From Dasypus novemcinctus (taxonomy: Eukaryota > Chordata > Mammalia > Cingulata > Dasypodidae), in the NCBI RefSeq assembly GCF_030445035.2, contig NC_080675.1, positions 62,698,544 through 62,762,543 on the forward strand: a stretch of 64,000 bases of DNA, given 5' to 3'. A program made the position numbers and the translations under genes. The notes beneath the pieces were generated by a model. It was not told the DNA's origin and did not search any database. It worked only from the letters and a program-made list of their open reading frames with translations. Shown piece after piece: positions 34,835 through 46,769 of the stretch (the stretch's first letter is position 1; each line of letters starts with the position of its first letter).

Positions 34835-37785
34835 AAAACAATTTTATTGATACATATTAATAAAACATACAATTCATCCAAAGAGTACAATCAATGGTAC
34901 TTGGTATAATCACATAGTTGTTCATTTATCACTTCTATCATTATTGGAGCATTTTCATTATTTCAATACTACTAATAATAAAACAAAAAACAGAGAAACA
35001 AGAAACTTCTTTACTCTCAATCTCTCTATGCTTCCCCTGCTGTAATAGCTGCTATTTCTGGCTATTCTTGCACAGTTATTTATTTATTTATTTATTAAGC
35101 AGTTTTATTGAGACATATTAACATACCATAGATCTATCCAAAGTGTATGATCAATGACTATTAGTATAATTGCAATGCTGTGCATTCATCACCACAAAAA
35201 ATTTTAGAACAATTTCATTATTCCAAAATGAAAAACACCACCCACTTAGTAGTCTTCCCCCAGTCCTACATAACCGCTGATCTAATTTCATTTCTACAAA
35301 TTGAGTTATATTTGTATATTATATAAATGGAATCATGCAATATGGAGTACTTTGTGTCTGGTTTCTTTCACTTAGCATAATGCATTTTTTTTTTTGTTAA
35401 CATCTCGTAGTATTAACAAACATTTCTTTAGTTTCAAAGAAAGATGGTCTTACATATGCAATTTAACCCATATTCATATTTCACATGCAGTTTTACTGTG
35501 TTATAAAGTCCCATGCTGCATTTTTAGCTTTCCTTTCAGCCACTTTTGTACCGACATAATAGTACTGCTAGTTACTAACATTATGTTGGGCTTTCATCTT
35601 TTCTTTTCATTTCTGAAGATTAACATACATCCTTTACCAGTTCTGCACAAGTTTACCCTCAGTTTTCTATTCTCTAAACTTCTTCTATTTTCTCGTGACC
35701 CATATTCAGTTATTAATTCTAGGAGATTGCACAATATATTTGCTTCATAGTAGCACAGTCATACAATATTTGTCTTTTTGTGTCTGGCTTGCTACACTCA
35801 ACATAATGTCCTCCAGATTCATCCATGTTGTTATACAGTTTACTTCTTCATTTCTTAAGCTGCATAATATTCCACTATGAATACACCATAGTTTGTTTAT
35901 ATATTCATCGATTGATGGACATCTGAGCTGTTTCCTACTTTTAGAAATGATGAATAACATTGTTGTGATGATCAGTTTGCAGAAGTCTGTTTGTGTCCCT
36001 GCTGTCAGTTCTTTTGGGTCCATACCCATAATGGTATTGCTGGGTGATGTGACAAATCTATATTCAACTATTTTAGGAAATACTAAACAGTTCTCCACAG
36101 TACCTATACCATTCTACTTTACGAATAACAGTGAATATCTTTCCACATCCTCTCCAACATTTGTAGTTCTCTGTCTTTTTAATAGTGCCATTCTAATAGG
36201 TGTGAGACATTATCTCATTGTAGCTTTGATTTGTATTTCTCTAATTGCTAGTCAAGTTGAACATTTTCCATGATTTTTTAAAAATTTGTATTTCTTCTTT
36301 GGACAAATGTCTATTCAAGTCTTTTACCCATTTTTGAATTGCATTGTTTGTCTTTTTACTGTTGAGTTGTAGTGTCTCTTTATATATCATGGATCTAAAA
36401 CTCTTATTGGATATGTAATTTCCAAATATTTTCTCCCATTGAGTTGGGTGCCTTTTCACCCTTTTAACAAAGTCCTGTGAGGTGCAAAAGTGTTTTATTT
36501 TGAGAAAGTCTCTGTAGCAGTTTGATATTATTGATGAATTCCAAAGAGAAATATTGGATTATGTTTGTAAACTGATCTTTTCCTCTGGGCATATTAGATT
36601 ATATTGGATTCATAGGTTTACTTGAATAAGTAATTATGTAAACCTCTTGTGCCAGTAAAGCATTAAGTCCCCATTCTTTGGTGGGTGGGAATTCACAGAT
36701 AAAAGGCATGACAAAGGACAGAGTTAAGGGTTTTTGATGGAGTTTTGATGTTGGAGTTTGATGCTGAAGCCTTAAGCTGGAGCCCTGGGAAGAGAGGAAC
36801 CCTAAGCCTGGAAAGAAGCAAGCCCCAGGAAGAGAGGAACCCAGATAGCCTGAAACTTTGCAGACATTGGCAGCCATCTTTTTCCAACACATGAAAATAG
36901 ATTTTGGTGAGGGAAGTAACTTATGCTTTATGGCCTGGTATCTGTAAGCTCCTACCCCAAATAAATATCCTTTATAAAACCCAACCAATTTCTGGTATTT
37001 CGTGTCAGCATCCCTTTGGCTGTCTAATACAGTCCTACTTATCTATTTTTTTGTTGTGTTGCATGGAAACCACCACTTATCACAAGGACTTTAATATGTT
37101 TCCTTACATTTTCTTCTAGTAGCCTTGTGGTCCTGTCTTTTATAATTAGGCCTTTGCTCCATTTCAGGTTGATTTTTGGATAGGGAGTGAGATAGGGATC
37201 CTATTTCATTCTTTTGGTTATTGATATCCAGTTCTCCCAACACCATTTGTTGAGGAGAATGTTTTATCCCATCAGCATGAATATGGTAGGTTGACAGAAA
37301 CCAGTTGGCTGTAGAGGTGAGGGTTTATTTCTGGACTCTCAATTCTATTTCACTGATCAATGTGACTTGTTTTTTATGCCAATACTATGCTGTTTTGAAC
37401 ACTGTAGCTTTGTAATATGTATCAAGGTCAGGCATTGAAATGCCTCTCATAACACTCTTCTTTTTTAGAATGCTTTTGGCTATTAAAGTGCACTTGCCCT
37501 TCCAAAGGAATTTGGTAATTGCCTTTTCTATTTCTGTAAAGCAGGCTGATGGAATTTGATTGGTATTGCATTGAATCTATAATTCAGTGTGGGTAGGATT
37601 GACATCTTCCCGATATTTAGTCTTCCAGTCCATGCACATGGAATGTCTTTTCATTTGTTAAGGTCTTCACTGATTTCTTTCAGCATTGTTTTGTAGTTTG
37701 CTGCATATAGGTCCTATATTTCTTTAATTAAATTGATTCCTAGGTATCTGAATCTTTTTGTCACTATTATAAATGGAAATTCAAA
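34835..37785 (-). mobile_element. L1, 5'-truncated, antisense, with LTR insertion
   Basis: The 3' UTR (34,835-36,100) contains two successive diverged copies of the TTTTATTGA..CATAT module, then the C-terminal half of ORF2 (36,100-37,780). It is the same subfamily as the L1 at 10,598. It is split by an LTR at 36,512-37,031. Stops and frameshifts throughout. Confidence 0.92.
36512..37031 (+). mobile_element. Solo LTR, family with TGTAGCAG...CTAATACA ends
   Basis: About 520 bp starting TGTAGCAGTTTGATATTATT and ending GGCTGTCTAATACA, with an AATAAA signal about 70 bp before the end (CCCCAAATAAATATCC). The L1 flanks read GTCTC and GTCCT, compatible with a short ERV target duplication. Two more copies of this family are at 59,176-60,952. 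No internal retroviral sequence. Confidence 0.8.
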
Positions 37786-37828
37786 GTGTCTATATTGGTG
37801 GGGGAGGATGCCAGCAGTTGCAGCTATT

Positions 37829-38249
37829 TTTTTTTTTTAGATATTTATTTTATTTATTTCTCTCTCTTTCCCCCCATTGTCTGCTCTCTGTGTCCATTCA
37901 CTGTGTGTTCTGTGTCTGCTTGTATTCCTGTCATGCAGCACTGGGAAACTGTGTCACTTTTTTTGTTGTTGTTGCATCATCTTGCTGCGTTAGCTCCCCC
38001 TGTGTGGCGGTGCCACTCCTGGGCGGGCTGCACTTTTTTTGTGCAGGGCGCCTCTCCTTGCAAGGTGCACTCCTTGCGCATGGGACACCCCTACGTGGGG
38101 GACACCCCTGCATGGCATGACACTCCTTGCGCATGGCAGCACTGTGCATGGGCCAGCTCACCACACAGGTCAGGAGGCCCTGGGTATCGAATGCTGGACC
38201 CTCCATGTGGTAAGTGGATGCTCTATCAATTGAGCCACAATCACTTCCT
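37829..38249 (-). mobile_element. Chimeric DAS-SINE, full length, antisense
   Basis: T-run tail side, complete second module with a deleted C-tract, and tRNA head ending TTGAGCCACAATCACTTCC. The GCAGCTATTTTTTT site on its left reappears as CCAGCTGTTTTTTT to the right of the following monomer (38,344), so SINE and monomer share an outer duplication. Confidence 0.92.
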
Positions 38250-38261
38250 GGTTTGTATTTT

Positions 38262-38344
38262 TTAAGGAGGTACTGGGGATTGAGCCCAGGACCTTATACA
38301 TGGGAAGTAGGCACTCTGTAGCTACACGGCTACACCCACTCCCC
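38262..38344 (-). mobile_element. DAS-SINE monomer, antisense
   Basis: TTAAGGAGGTACTGGGGATT through CTACACCCACTCCCC is one tRNA-like unit in antisense, adjacent to the chimeric copy. Confidence 0.85.
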
Positions 38345-38652
38345 AGCTGTTTTTTTTTTTCTTCATTTTTAAAAAATTTACTGAAATATATCACTCATAC
38401 ATAAACACACATAAACAATAAATGTAAAATAGCTGTGAACTTACAAAATAAACATATACAACATCAAACAAATGTATATAATATCTCACCCTACTACCAA
38501 TAACTTGCATTGTTTTTAAATCTTTTTAATGATTAAAGAGCATTGTCAAAATATTACTACTAAACAAAGTATTTTCCCCCACCAATCCAATTATTGTCTT
38601 TATATCATTTATATATGAACATATGTAAACAATTAAGTGTATAGTAAATGTT

Positions 38653-39064
38653 TTTTTTTTAAGATTTATTTATTTATTTCTCTCCCCTACCCCCCACACC
38701 AGTTGTCTGCTCTCTGTGTCTATTTGCTGCATGTTCTTCTTTGTCCACTTCTGTTGTTGTCAGCAGCACGGGAATCTGTGTTTCTTTTTGTTGCATCATC
38801 TTGCTGTGTCAGCTTTCTGTGTGTGCGGTGCCATTCCTGGGCAGGCTGAACTTTCTTTTGCGCTGGGCGGCTCTCCTTATGGGGCGCACTCCTTGTGCGT
38901 GGGGCTCCCCTACGCGGAGACACCCCTGCGTGGCAGGGCACTCGTTGTGCATATCAGCACTGTGCGTGGACCAGCTCCACACGGTTAAGGAGGCCCAGGG
39001 TTTGAACTGTGGACCTCCCATGTGGTAGATGGACGCCCTAACCACTGGGCCAAGTCTGCTTCCC
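38653..39064 (-). mobile_element. Chimeric DAS-SINE, full length, antisense
   Basis: Inserted in the 3' UTR of the HAL1-like element. A perfect 13-bp target duplication TATAGTAAATGTT lies at 38,640-38,652 and 39,065-39,077. Complete tail, second module and tRNA head with intact A box (on the minus strand TTGGCCCAGTGGTTAGGGCG). Confidence 0.97.
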
Positions 39065-42000
39065 TATAGTAAATGTTGTGAACTTACAAAGCATAACATC
39101 ATACAGGGGTCCCATACATCAACCCTCCACCAACACCTTGCATTGTCATGAGACGTTTGTTACAATCTATGAGAGAACACTGTCAAAATCTTATTACTAA
39201 TCATAGTTCTTTTCTTACATTTGGTGTGTTTTTCCCTCAACCCACCCCATTATTATTTTTTAAATATATTTTTTTATGACAGAAGTTGTAAACTTATAAA
39301 ACAATCATGCACATGTGCAGAATTCCCAAACAACACCCCTCCATCAACACACCACAGTGTGATATGTCATTTTCTACAGATAGAATAATATCATCTGATT
39401 ATTGCCCTGCCCGTAGTGTACATTTGGCTCACATTTTCCATAGTGCCTCAGCATCAACACAGTACATCTTTCACATAGATGCAAGAATATTATATTATTA
39501 CTACTAACCACAGTCCACAGGTCACTCCAGCTGTGTTTTTCCCATGCTTCTCCACATTCCCAATACCCTGCAGTAGTGATGTACATTTGTTCTAGCTAAC
39601 AAAGGACACTCTAGCATCTGTACCATCAACCACAATTCTTACCCACATCTTGGTTTACTGTGTTATCCAGTTCCTGAATTATTCTCAAGCATTCTGTCAA
39701 TTGACATTTACATAACTAGACTACCATTTTCAGTCACTTCCCCATTTATAAAGTAGCTGTTACTCACTGTGTGTTAACATCCACCCTATACATTTCCACA
39801 ATTTAATAGTAAAGCTAATTAAAACTACTGCATACATTAAACACCAGTAGTCCACTCAGTCCTCCTCTAATCTCTAAGAATCCACCACCTACCACCAGGT
39901 CTTGAAGATATTTTCCAATAATTTCCTCTGGAAGTTTTATGGTTCTTGCTTTTATTTTTAGTTTTCTGATCCATTTTGAGTTAGTTTTTGGATTAGGTAT
40001 GAGATAGGGGTCCTCTTTCCCTCTTTCAACTACGGATGTCCAATTCTTTCAGCATCATTTGTTGAACGGATTGTTCTGCCTGAGCTGTGTGAGTTTGACA
40101 GGCTAGTCAAAAATCATTTGACTATACCTGTGAGGATCTGTTTCTGAACCATAAATTTGGCTCCATTGGTCTGTTGTGTCTGTCTTTATACCAGTACCAT
40201 GTTGTTTTTACCAATATAGGTAGGTACTATGATTTAAAGTCTGGTGATGAGGGTTCACTTTTCCTTTTTATGATTTTTTTTGCTATTTAATGATCATGTT
40301 TTCAATTTTTTCTTTAATACCGGTGGAATTTTTATTGTGATTGCATTATATCTATGTATTGATTAGAGTAGAACTGACATCTTAATGATATTTAGTCTTC
40401 CAATCCATGAGCATGGAATGTTCTTCCAGTTATTTAGGGCTTTTTTGATTTGTTTTAACACTGAGGTGCAGTTTTCTGAATACAAGTGCTTTATATCATT
40501 TGTTAAGTTTACTCCTGACTATTTGAGTTTTATCTGTCATATTTTATTTTCACCACTCTTTTGACCTTTTTAGTTACTTTTATTGATATAATCTTCATTT
40601 CTAGACTCTCTTCCAGGCCTCTTTCTCCTGTCTTTTCTTTTCAAGCTCTAGTACACCCTTTAGTATTTCCTGAAAATCTGATCTCTTGCTTAGAAATTCT
40701 CTCATTTTCTGTTTATCTGTGAATATTCTAATTTTGCCCTCATTTTTGAAAGACAGTCTTGCTGGATATAAGATTCTTGGCTGGAACTTTTCCTCTTGTA
40801 GTATCTTAAATATATCAGCCCACTGTCTTCTTGCCTCCACGGTTTCTGGTGAGAAATCAGCACTTAATCTTATTGGGTATCCCTTATTTATTATGAATTG
40901 CTTTTCTCTTGCTGTTCTCAGAATTCTTTGTCTTTGGCCTTTGACATTCTGATGAGTATGTGTCTCAGAGTTGGTCTATATGGACTTTTTTGATGGGAGT
41001 ATGTTGTGCTTCTTGGACAGGTATATCTATGTCCTTCAATAGGGTTGGGAAATTTTCTACCATTATTTCTTTAAATATTCCTTCTGCCACTTTTCCCTTC
41101 TCTTCTCCTTCTGGGACACCCATGACTCATATGTTTGTATGCCTTTTGCTGTCATTTAGTTCCCTGAGACCTTGTTCAATTTTTTCCATTCTTTTCTTCA
41201 TCTGTTCTTTTGTATGTTTGCTTTCAGAGGCCTTTCCTTCAAGCTCACCAATCCTTTTTTCTGCCTCGTCAAACTGCTATTATATTATTCCAGTGTATTT
41301 TAAATTTCATTTATTGTGCCTTTCATTTCCATAAGATCTTCTATTTTTCTATGTATGCTTTCAAATCTTCTTTGTGCTCATCCAATGTCTTCTTAATATT
41401 ATTAATCTCTTTAGCCATCTCATTGAATTTATTAAGGAGATTTACTTGAACATCTATGATTAGTTGTCTCAACTCCCTTGTCTCTGGAGGCTTATCTTGT
41501 TCCTTTAACTGGGACATATCTTCCTGTTTCTTGGTGTGGATTGTAATTTTTTGTTCGTGTCTTAGCATCTGGTTTACTATTGATAGATATATTTATTCTG
41601 GGTGCAGTTTCTCTCTTTAGTTTAGGGCTTCTTGCCCTTTCTCCCTTACTGGTTGTGTAGTAGGAGCCGAGGATGTAGATGGTGGTATAAGTTGTGGAGG
41701 CTCGAGCTGCCCTCATTGCCCCAGGGACTGATGAAGCTTCTCCCAACTTTCTTCTTTGTCAGGGGTAGGGACAGAGCCATAGCCCTGTGTAATAATCCAA
41801 GTCATGTAGGTCTAGACTGCAGTTGCCCAGGAAGACTGATGAAGCTTCAAGCCCCTTTTTGCCCTGCCCTGGGCAGGATGGAGCTGCAGGTGTGGGGACT
41901 AAATGACTGCAGTTGCCCCAGTAGACTTCCAACTATTCAGTCTGGGCCAGCCAAATGTACCTGTAGTTATCTGGAGAGGCTGGTGTAGGGCCTGCCAGCT

Positions 42001-42927
42001 TTCTCTCTGGTAGAGGTGGGGCTGAAGCCTAGGCTAGGGCTGCAGGCTGATCTCTGTGAAAGATGCCAGTCTGTACTTTACTGTGATTTTCAATCATCTG
42101 GGCTTCCCCTCGTGCAGGGGCTGAAGTCAAAATGGCAGCTACCAGCCTCTTTCTGACTTGGACAAGTTCAAACTTTAGCTATTCTTAGTGTTTTACTTTA
42201 GCCAGCCAAATTTACTAATCAGTAGCTGAAATTGGTGGCCAACTCTCTCTCCCTCCCCTGCTTTTGGGAAATGGAGCTTCCAATTTCAGCCACAGAATAG
42301 CTCCTGAGGTGGCTTGTGCTGCCAGAGTAGGATGGCCACTGGCCTCTGTGGCATAGCTTGTGTTTTCCTGCAGGGGTGGCACGGGTCCCCCCAGCTCCCC
42401 CTGCTGGAGGTGGGGCTGGGGCTTATGCTAGAGCTGCAATCTGATCTAGATGGAAAGAAGCTGCTTCCTACCAGCACTGGGATTTTCAGTCCTCTGCACT
42501 TCCCCTCCTGCCAGGGGTGGAGTTAAAATGGCAGCTTCTGGCCTCTTTCTGACTTGAACAGTTTCAAACTTTAACTGTCCCTAGGATTATGCTTTAGCCA
42601 GCTGAATTTACTAATCAGTAGCTGAAGTTGGTGCCCAATTGTCTCTTCCTTCCCCATTTTTGGGTAGTGGTGCTTCCAATTCCAGCTGTGGAATAGCTCC
42701 TGGGTGACTTGTGCTGCCAGTGGAGGATGGGCACCAGCCTCCATGGCATGGAGTGCTCTACTTAAGAATATACTGCAGATGGGCAGTCTTCTCCTTCCAT
42801 TTTATCAAGGATGTTGCAAGATGCTCTTCTGGTCTCCTGGAGCCCCCAAACAGATGCTTTAGATAGCTCTGGATGATTACTAACTGCCTTGTAGCATGAG
42901 CTGACACTACGAGCTCCTTACTCTGTT

Positions 42928-42936
42928 GCCATCTTG
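42928..42936 (-). promoter_or_regulatory. YY1-type motif at the L1 5' end
   Basis: CAAGATGGC on the minus strand, at the position where L1 5' UTRs carry the YY1 site that sets the transcription start. It supports 42,945 as the true 5' end of the element. Activity today is unlikely. Confidence 0.7.
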
Positions 42937-42963
42937 CTGGTTGTCCCACACTACTTTTTTTTT

Positions 42964-43355
42964 TTTTTTTTAATTTCTTTCCCCTTCCCCTCTTCCCACC
43001 GCAGTTGTCTGCTTTCTGTATCCATTCACTGTGTATTGTTCTGGGACCACTTCTATCCTTATCAGCGGCACCGGGAATCTGTGTTTCTTTATGTTGCGTC
43101 ATCTTGCTCTGTTAGCTCTCCGTGTGTGCAGTGCCATTCTTGGGCAGGTTGCACTTTCTTTCACACTGGGTGACTCTCCTTACCGGGTGCACTCCTTGCA
43201 CATGGGGCTCCCCTACGTGGGGGGCACCCCAGTGTGGCACGGTACTCCTTGCGCGTGGGCCAGTTCCACACGGGTCAAGGAGGCCCCGGGGTTTGAATTG
43301 CGGACCTCCCATGTGGTAGGTGGACTCCCTATCCATTGGGCCAAGTCTGCTTCCC
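42964..43355 (-). mobile_element. Chimeric DAS-SINE, full length, antisense
   Basis: Inserted at the 5' edge of the HAL1-like L1. CCACACTAC precedes it (42,946-42,954) and follows it (43,356-43,364). Complete module order with a C-poor junction. Confidence 0.94.
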
Positions 43356-43371
43356 CCACACTACTTTTTTT

Positions 43372-43598
43372 TGCAGTTCCAGGACCAGAGAGTGAACCCG
43401 GTATCTTGTATGTGGGACGCTGGCTCAACCACTGAGACACATCAGCTCTCTTGAGTTGGTTTTTTCATTTATTTGCTGATTGTGTGTGTGTGTTTTTTTT
43501 AATTTTTTTATTTTTTTTTAGGAGGCACCAGGAACCAAATCCTGGAACTCCCATGTGGGAAGCAGGAGCTCAACTGCTTGAGCCACATCCCCTCCCCA
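43372..43598 (-). mobile_element. DAS-SINE dimer, antisense, at the same target site
   Basis: Monomers at about 43,374-43,450 and 43,519-43,598 with a (TG)n/T-rich linker (43,480-43,520). CACACTAC recurs at 43,600-43,607, the third copy of the target, so this dimer and the neighbouring chimera used the same site. Confidence 0.88.
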
Positions 43599-43728
43599 AC
43601 ACACTACTTTTTAATATAAAAATATACATGCTCATTTTAAAAAGCATTAAAATATAAAAATATACAAAGTAAAGAAATAATTAGTTTTCCTCTTCAAAGG
43701 GAGGTGCAAACATCCACCTAGAGTAAGA

Positions 43729-44417
43729 TCAGGATTTATGACTCAGGGCCATGGTCTCAGGAGTTGGGTTCTTTGAGGGTTTTCAGAATTTGCTCTGAAG
43801 AACTCTTTGCCTGCACAGGCCTTCTTTTCTGTTTACCATCTTTCGAAACATATACTCATTCACCACATCTTCATAACCTGTGTCCATAAAAAGCTGAACC
43901 AGTATCAGTAAAATAATATGACCAGGTTCCATATTGCATAACATAAAAGTTTTCTCCAACTTTGCTGCCACATTTAAATCAAAGCATAGAATGATCATAT
44001 AGCCCATATGAAAGAAAATATATTTGCTTGTCTTTCATACGTTGCAAACATTTTGTAAGACAAGGTGCATCTTGTCTTACAGCGAAGAGAACAAATATCA
44101 GCACGACAATATCCATGGGCTCTGCAGGAACATGTTCCAGAGGGTCATCCTTAGTTGGATCACACTGGAATACTGTGCATCTTTCAGCATTATATAAAGG
44201 ATTTTGCTCCCTACATGATCTCAGTTCCTCAAACTCTCTGGTAGTCCAGTGTTAGTACTGTTTCTTTTGTAAAAAAAGGTTCCAGGACTTCTGAGCCTCT
44301 TCTTACAGTTTTTGCTCTTTAAAAGCAGACACCAAAGCATGGGCTTTTTTTCAGTGACTCCTCTTCCTCAGAGCTGAGAATCCTGGCATGTAGCCCTTTC
44401 CTTTTCAAAGAAGCAGT
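43729..44417 (-). pseudogene. METTL6P: METTL6 processed pseudogene with internal deletion
   Basis: METTL6 is a SAM-dependent methyltransferase that makes m3C32 in tRNA-Ser. Minus-strand fragments follow it in order without introns: SLKRKGLHARILSSEEEE from about 44,411 (the preceding Met codon is lost), HWTTREFEELRSCRE (about 44,230), NAERCTVFQCDPTKDDPLEH (about 44,170), VLIFVL, SYGLYDHSML (about 43,990), GENFYVM, QLFMDTGYEDVVNEYMF (about 43,880), and VLQSKF followed by a stop, with residual C-terminal codons to 43,729. About 40 codons between SCRE and NAER are missing, which removes SAM-binding motif I. There are several stops and frameshifts, including loss of sequence around the 'RQDGTRSYFF' region. 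The parent is about 284 residues. Not functional. No clear A-tail or target duplication was found. Confidence 0.94.
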
Positions 44418-44696
44418 GTTAATGCACTTAACACTGCTGAAAATTCTCCATTCCTGTATAACCTGAAGAATCCTTGTTGATAATGAAGAGATAGGATTTT
44501 CTCAGATGTGTTTCCTTCTGTTAGGTTTATGCCTCAGGCAGCATGAGTGGCCCTCAGCCAGTACCATGGCCAGGAGGTGGAATTTGGTAGCCTCGTGAGA
44601 AAACACAAAGCCCAGTTGAGATAGCCTTGCAGACCTTCTCCAATCTTTCTAATGAGGTTTTCTCTTACGATTTTTTGTTTTAATCCCTAAAGGTAT

Positions 44697-45172
44697 TGCC
44701 TTAGTTTCCCAGCTGCTAAAACGTGTACTATACAATGGGTTGGTTTGAACAACAGGGAATTTATTGGCTCATGATTTGGAGGCTAGGAGAAGTCTGTAAG
44801 GTGATGTTTTCTCCTGGAACACTGTGATGTTCTTGGGCTGACTGGCTGCCTGCAATCCTCGCTTGGGTTCTTGTCTTTTTCATCACATGGCCGTGCATGT
44901 GATGACACCTTCTCCTTTATCTTCTGAGTTCCATTTTCGTCCAGCTTCTACTTATCCATACGACTTTCTCTTTGTGGCCTTCTCTATGAGGCTCCCAGCA
45001 GTAGGATTAAGACCCACACTGATTCAGATGGCCACATCTTTTAACCAAAATCAACAACTTCAAAAAGTCCTATTTACAATGGATTCCCACTCACAGGAAT
45101 GGATTAAGATTAAGAAAATGTTTTTTTTTGGAGTATATAATTAAACCTATTACAGATACAGAGAAGAAAACA
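44697..45172 (-). mobile_element. MaLR-type LTR, antisense
   Basis: TTAGTTTCCCAGCTGCTAAA, 'gaacaacagggaatttattg', 'tcatgatttggaggctagg' and 'taagacccacactgattcag' match the antisense order of a MLT-like LTR also present at 51,341. Ends are diffuse. 44,418-44,696 may include 5' UTR of the METTL6 copy. Confidence 0.7.
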
Positions 45173-46300
45173 AAAACGGTCCATAATTATACTTCTTGAT
45201 AACACTTTGTGTTCATTCTGCAACCACATAACCAGCATGTACATATGGTTAGTGCAAACAGTGCCAACAGCACACAAACTGAAAAGGCTTCCTTCTCTTG
45301 TAGTCCATCTCTCTAAAGAAAACCATGTTTATGTCATCAAACACAGGCATATCACATACTTTCAAGTAATACAATTTGCATGGTCCATTCATTCATTTAA
45401 CCATTCATTTGGGCCCAGGCTCTATTCTTGCAATACAGTGGCGAGAAAGACAGATTTAATCCCTGTACTCATGAAGCTTACATTTGTGGGGCATGATGTC
45501 ATCTTTATGAGGCCTTTCAAAAACATCTCTTTTCCTTGCCCAGTTTCTGATTGATTTGAGATAGAAGAAAAAAGATGATAGATGGAGGCCATTATTCACT
45601 TCTATTTTTTTTTAATGTTGAAAGATATAGACTATTATACAAACCACATGGCCTTGCTATGGCTGATGCCCAGAGTAGGACAGCTTCACCCACTGAGTCA
45701 CAGGCAGGGCTGATCTGGAGTAGCCTTTCCCATCCGCGGAAAGCTGTCTCCCAAGAGATAAAAGGGAGTGGCTGGAAAACAGCTACAACAATAACAACAA
45801 GGGAGTGCCTGGGCAGAGGATGGGAAATTCTTCCCAAATTTACCTATCACATGAAGCACTCTTTCTGTCCTGGTTAAGAACATAAAGTGACAGACCTCTC
45901 TCTAGACGTCAGGAGAGCATCGCTACCTGAGCTCCCTGCATATTTAAGGAAACTTTAGAAGGGGAAGCAAATGTTCTCTCTTAACAGGAAAGAATAATAA
46001 TCCAATAATCAAACACACAAATATAAAACTGCTATGTGATAAGCCCAATAAATGGGAGTTTATGGTAATTTACCTAACTAATATTTATTGATGGCCATTT
46101 AAGTTGCTGGATTAAAGGAACTGTGCATTTCAAATTTTGATAGCTGTGACCAAATTGCTCTCCAAAATCTGACACCAATCTGCACTCCCAACAACAATGT
46201 ATGAAAGTAGTTACAGGCCAAAACAATGGACACTCAAAGTCTGTTTTAAATGATTCATATAGAAAGTTAAATTTATACAAGTTCATATAAGGTGCTAACT
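45173..46300. other. Mostly unique, possible ancient LINE debris
   Basis: 45,385-45,500 ('ccattcattcatttaacca', 'ctcatgaagcttacatttg') matches the 'CATTCATTCAACA...CATGGAGCTTACATTC' class of ancient repeat. The 45,575-45,877 and 45,592-45,837 frames on opposite strands are unsupported. Confidence 0.4.
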
Positions 46301-46307
46301 TTGATTT

Positions 46308-46521
46308 TTTTATTTTGTTTTGTTTTGAGTTTACTGGGGTTGGGGATTAAACCCTGGACCTTGTATGTGGGAAGCTAGCACTTCAACCACCGAGCTACAT
46401 TGGTTCCCCTGAGTTGGTTTTTTTGTTTGCTTGTTTTTTGTTTTTGGAGGCACTGGGAACTGAATCTGGGGCCTCCCATGTGGGAAGCAGGCACTCAATC
46501 CCTTGAGCCACATCAGCTCCC
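46308..46521 (-). mobile_element. DAS-SINE dimer, antisense
   Basis: Two monomers (about 46,335-46,408 and 46,446-46,521) with a TTTGTTTG linker. CTAACTTTG before and CTAACTATG after form the target duplication. Confidence 0.88.
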
Positions 46522-46529
46522 CCTAACTA

Positions 46530-46720
46530 TGTTTATAGGATAATTGCTGGTCTCTTTACTCGCATAATCTTATTTAATCCTTATTCCTATGAAGAAGGTA
46601 TTATGATTCCTACCTCATGAATGATGATATCAAAGCTAATGATTAACCTACCCGAGCTGACGTAACTGTAAGTATGCAGAGAAAGTTTGAAACCAAGCAG
46701 TCTGGTTCTTGTGGTTGAAC
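46530..46720 (-). mobile_element. MIR-like SINE, antisense, weak
   Basis: 'cgcataatcttatttaatcc' and 'ttgaaaccaagcagtctgg' are compatible with an antisense MIR of which only patches survive. Confidence 0.5.
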
Positions 46721-46769
46721 TCATAACTTCAGACATCACAGTTCCACAGAACATACCAGCTGTGTAACA

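Larger units (their letters stand above)
38346..42945 (-). mobile_element. L1 with 5' UTR and ORF1 but little ORF2 (HAL1-like), antisense
   Basis: In element order (minus strand): 5' end at about 42,945 with the YY1-type motif CAAGATGGC (42,928-42,936) about 10-20 bases inside; 5' UTR to about 41,570; ORF1 41,570-40,600 with a coiled-coil-like region (NKFNEMAKEINNIKKTLDEH, 41,341-41,568) and the C-terminal domain (PRILYPARLSFKNEGKIRIF, 40,601-40,840); about 640 bp of ORF2 C-terminus (40,540-39,900); 3' UTR to 38,346. Roughly 3 kb of ORF2 present in the L1 at 10,598 is absent. This is either a half-L1 subfamily or an internal deletion. Confidence 0.88.
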
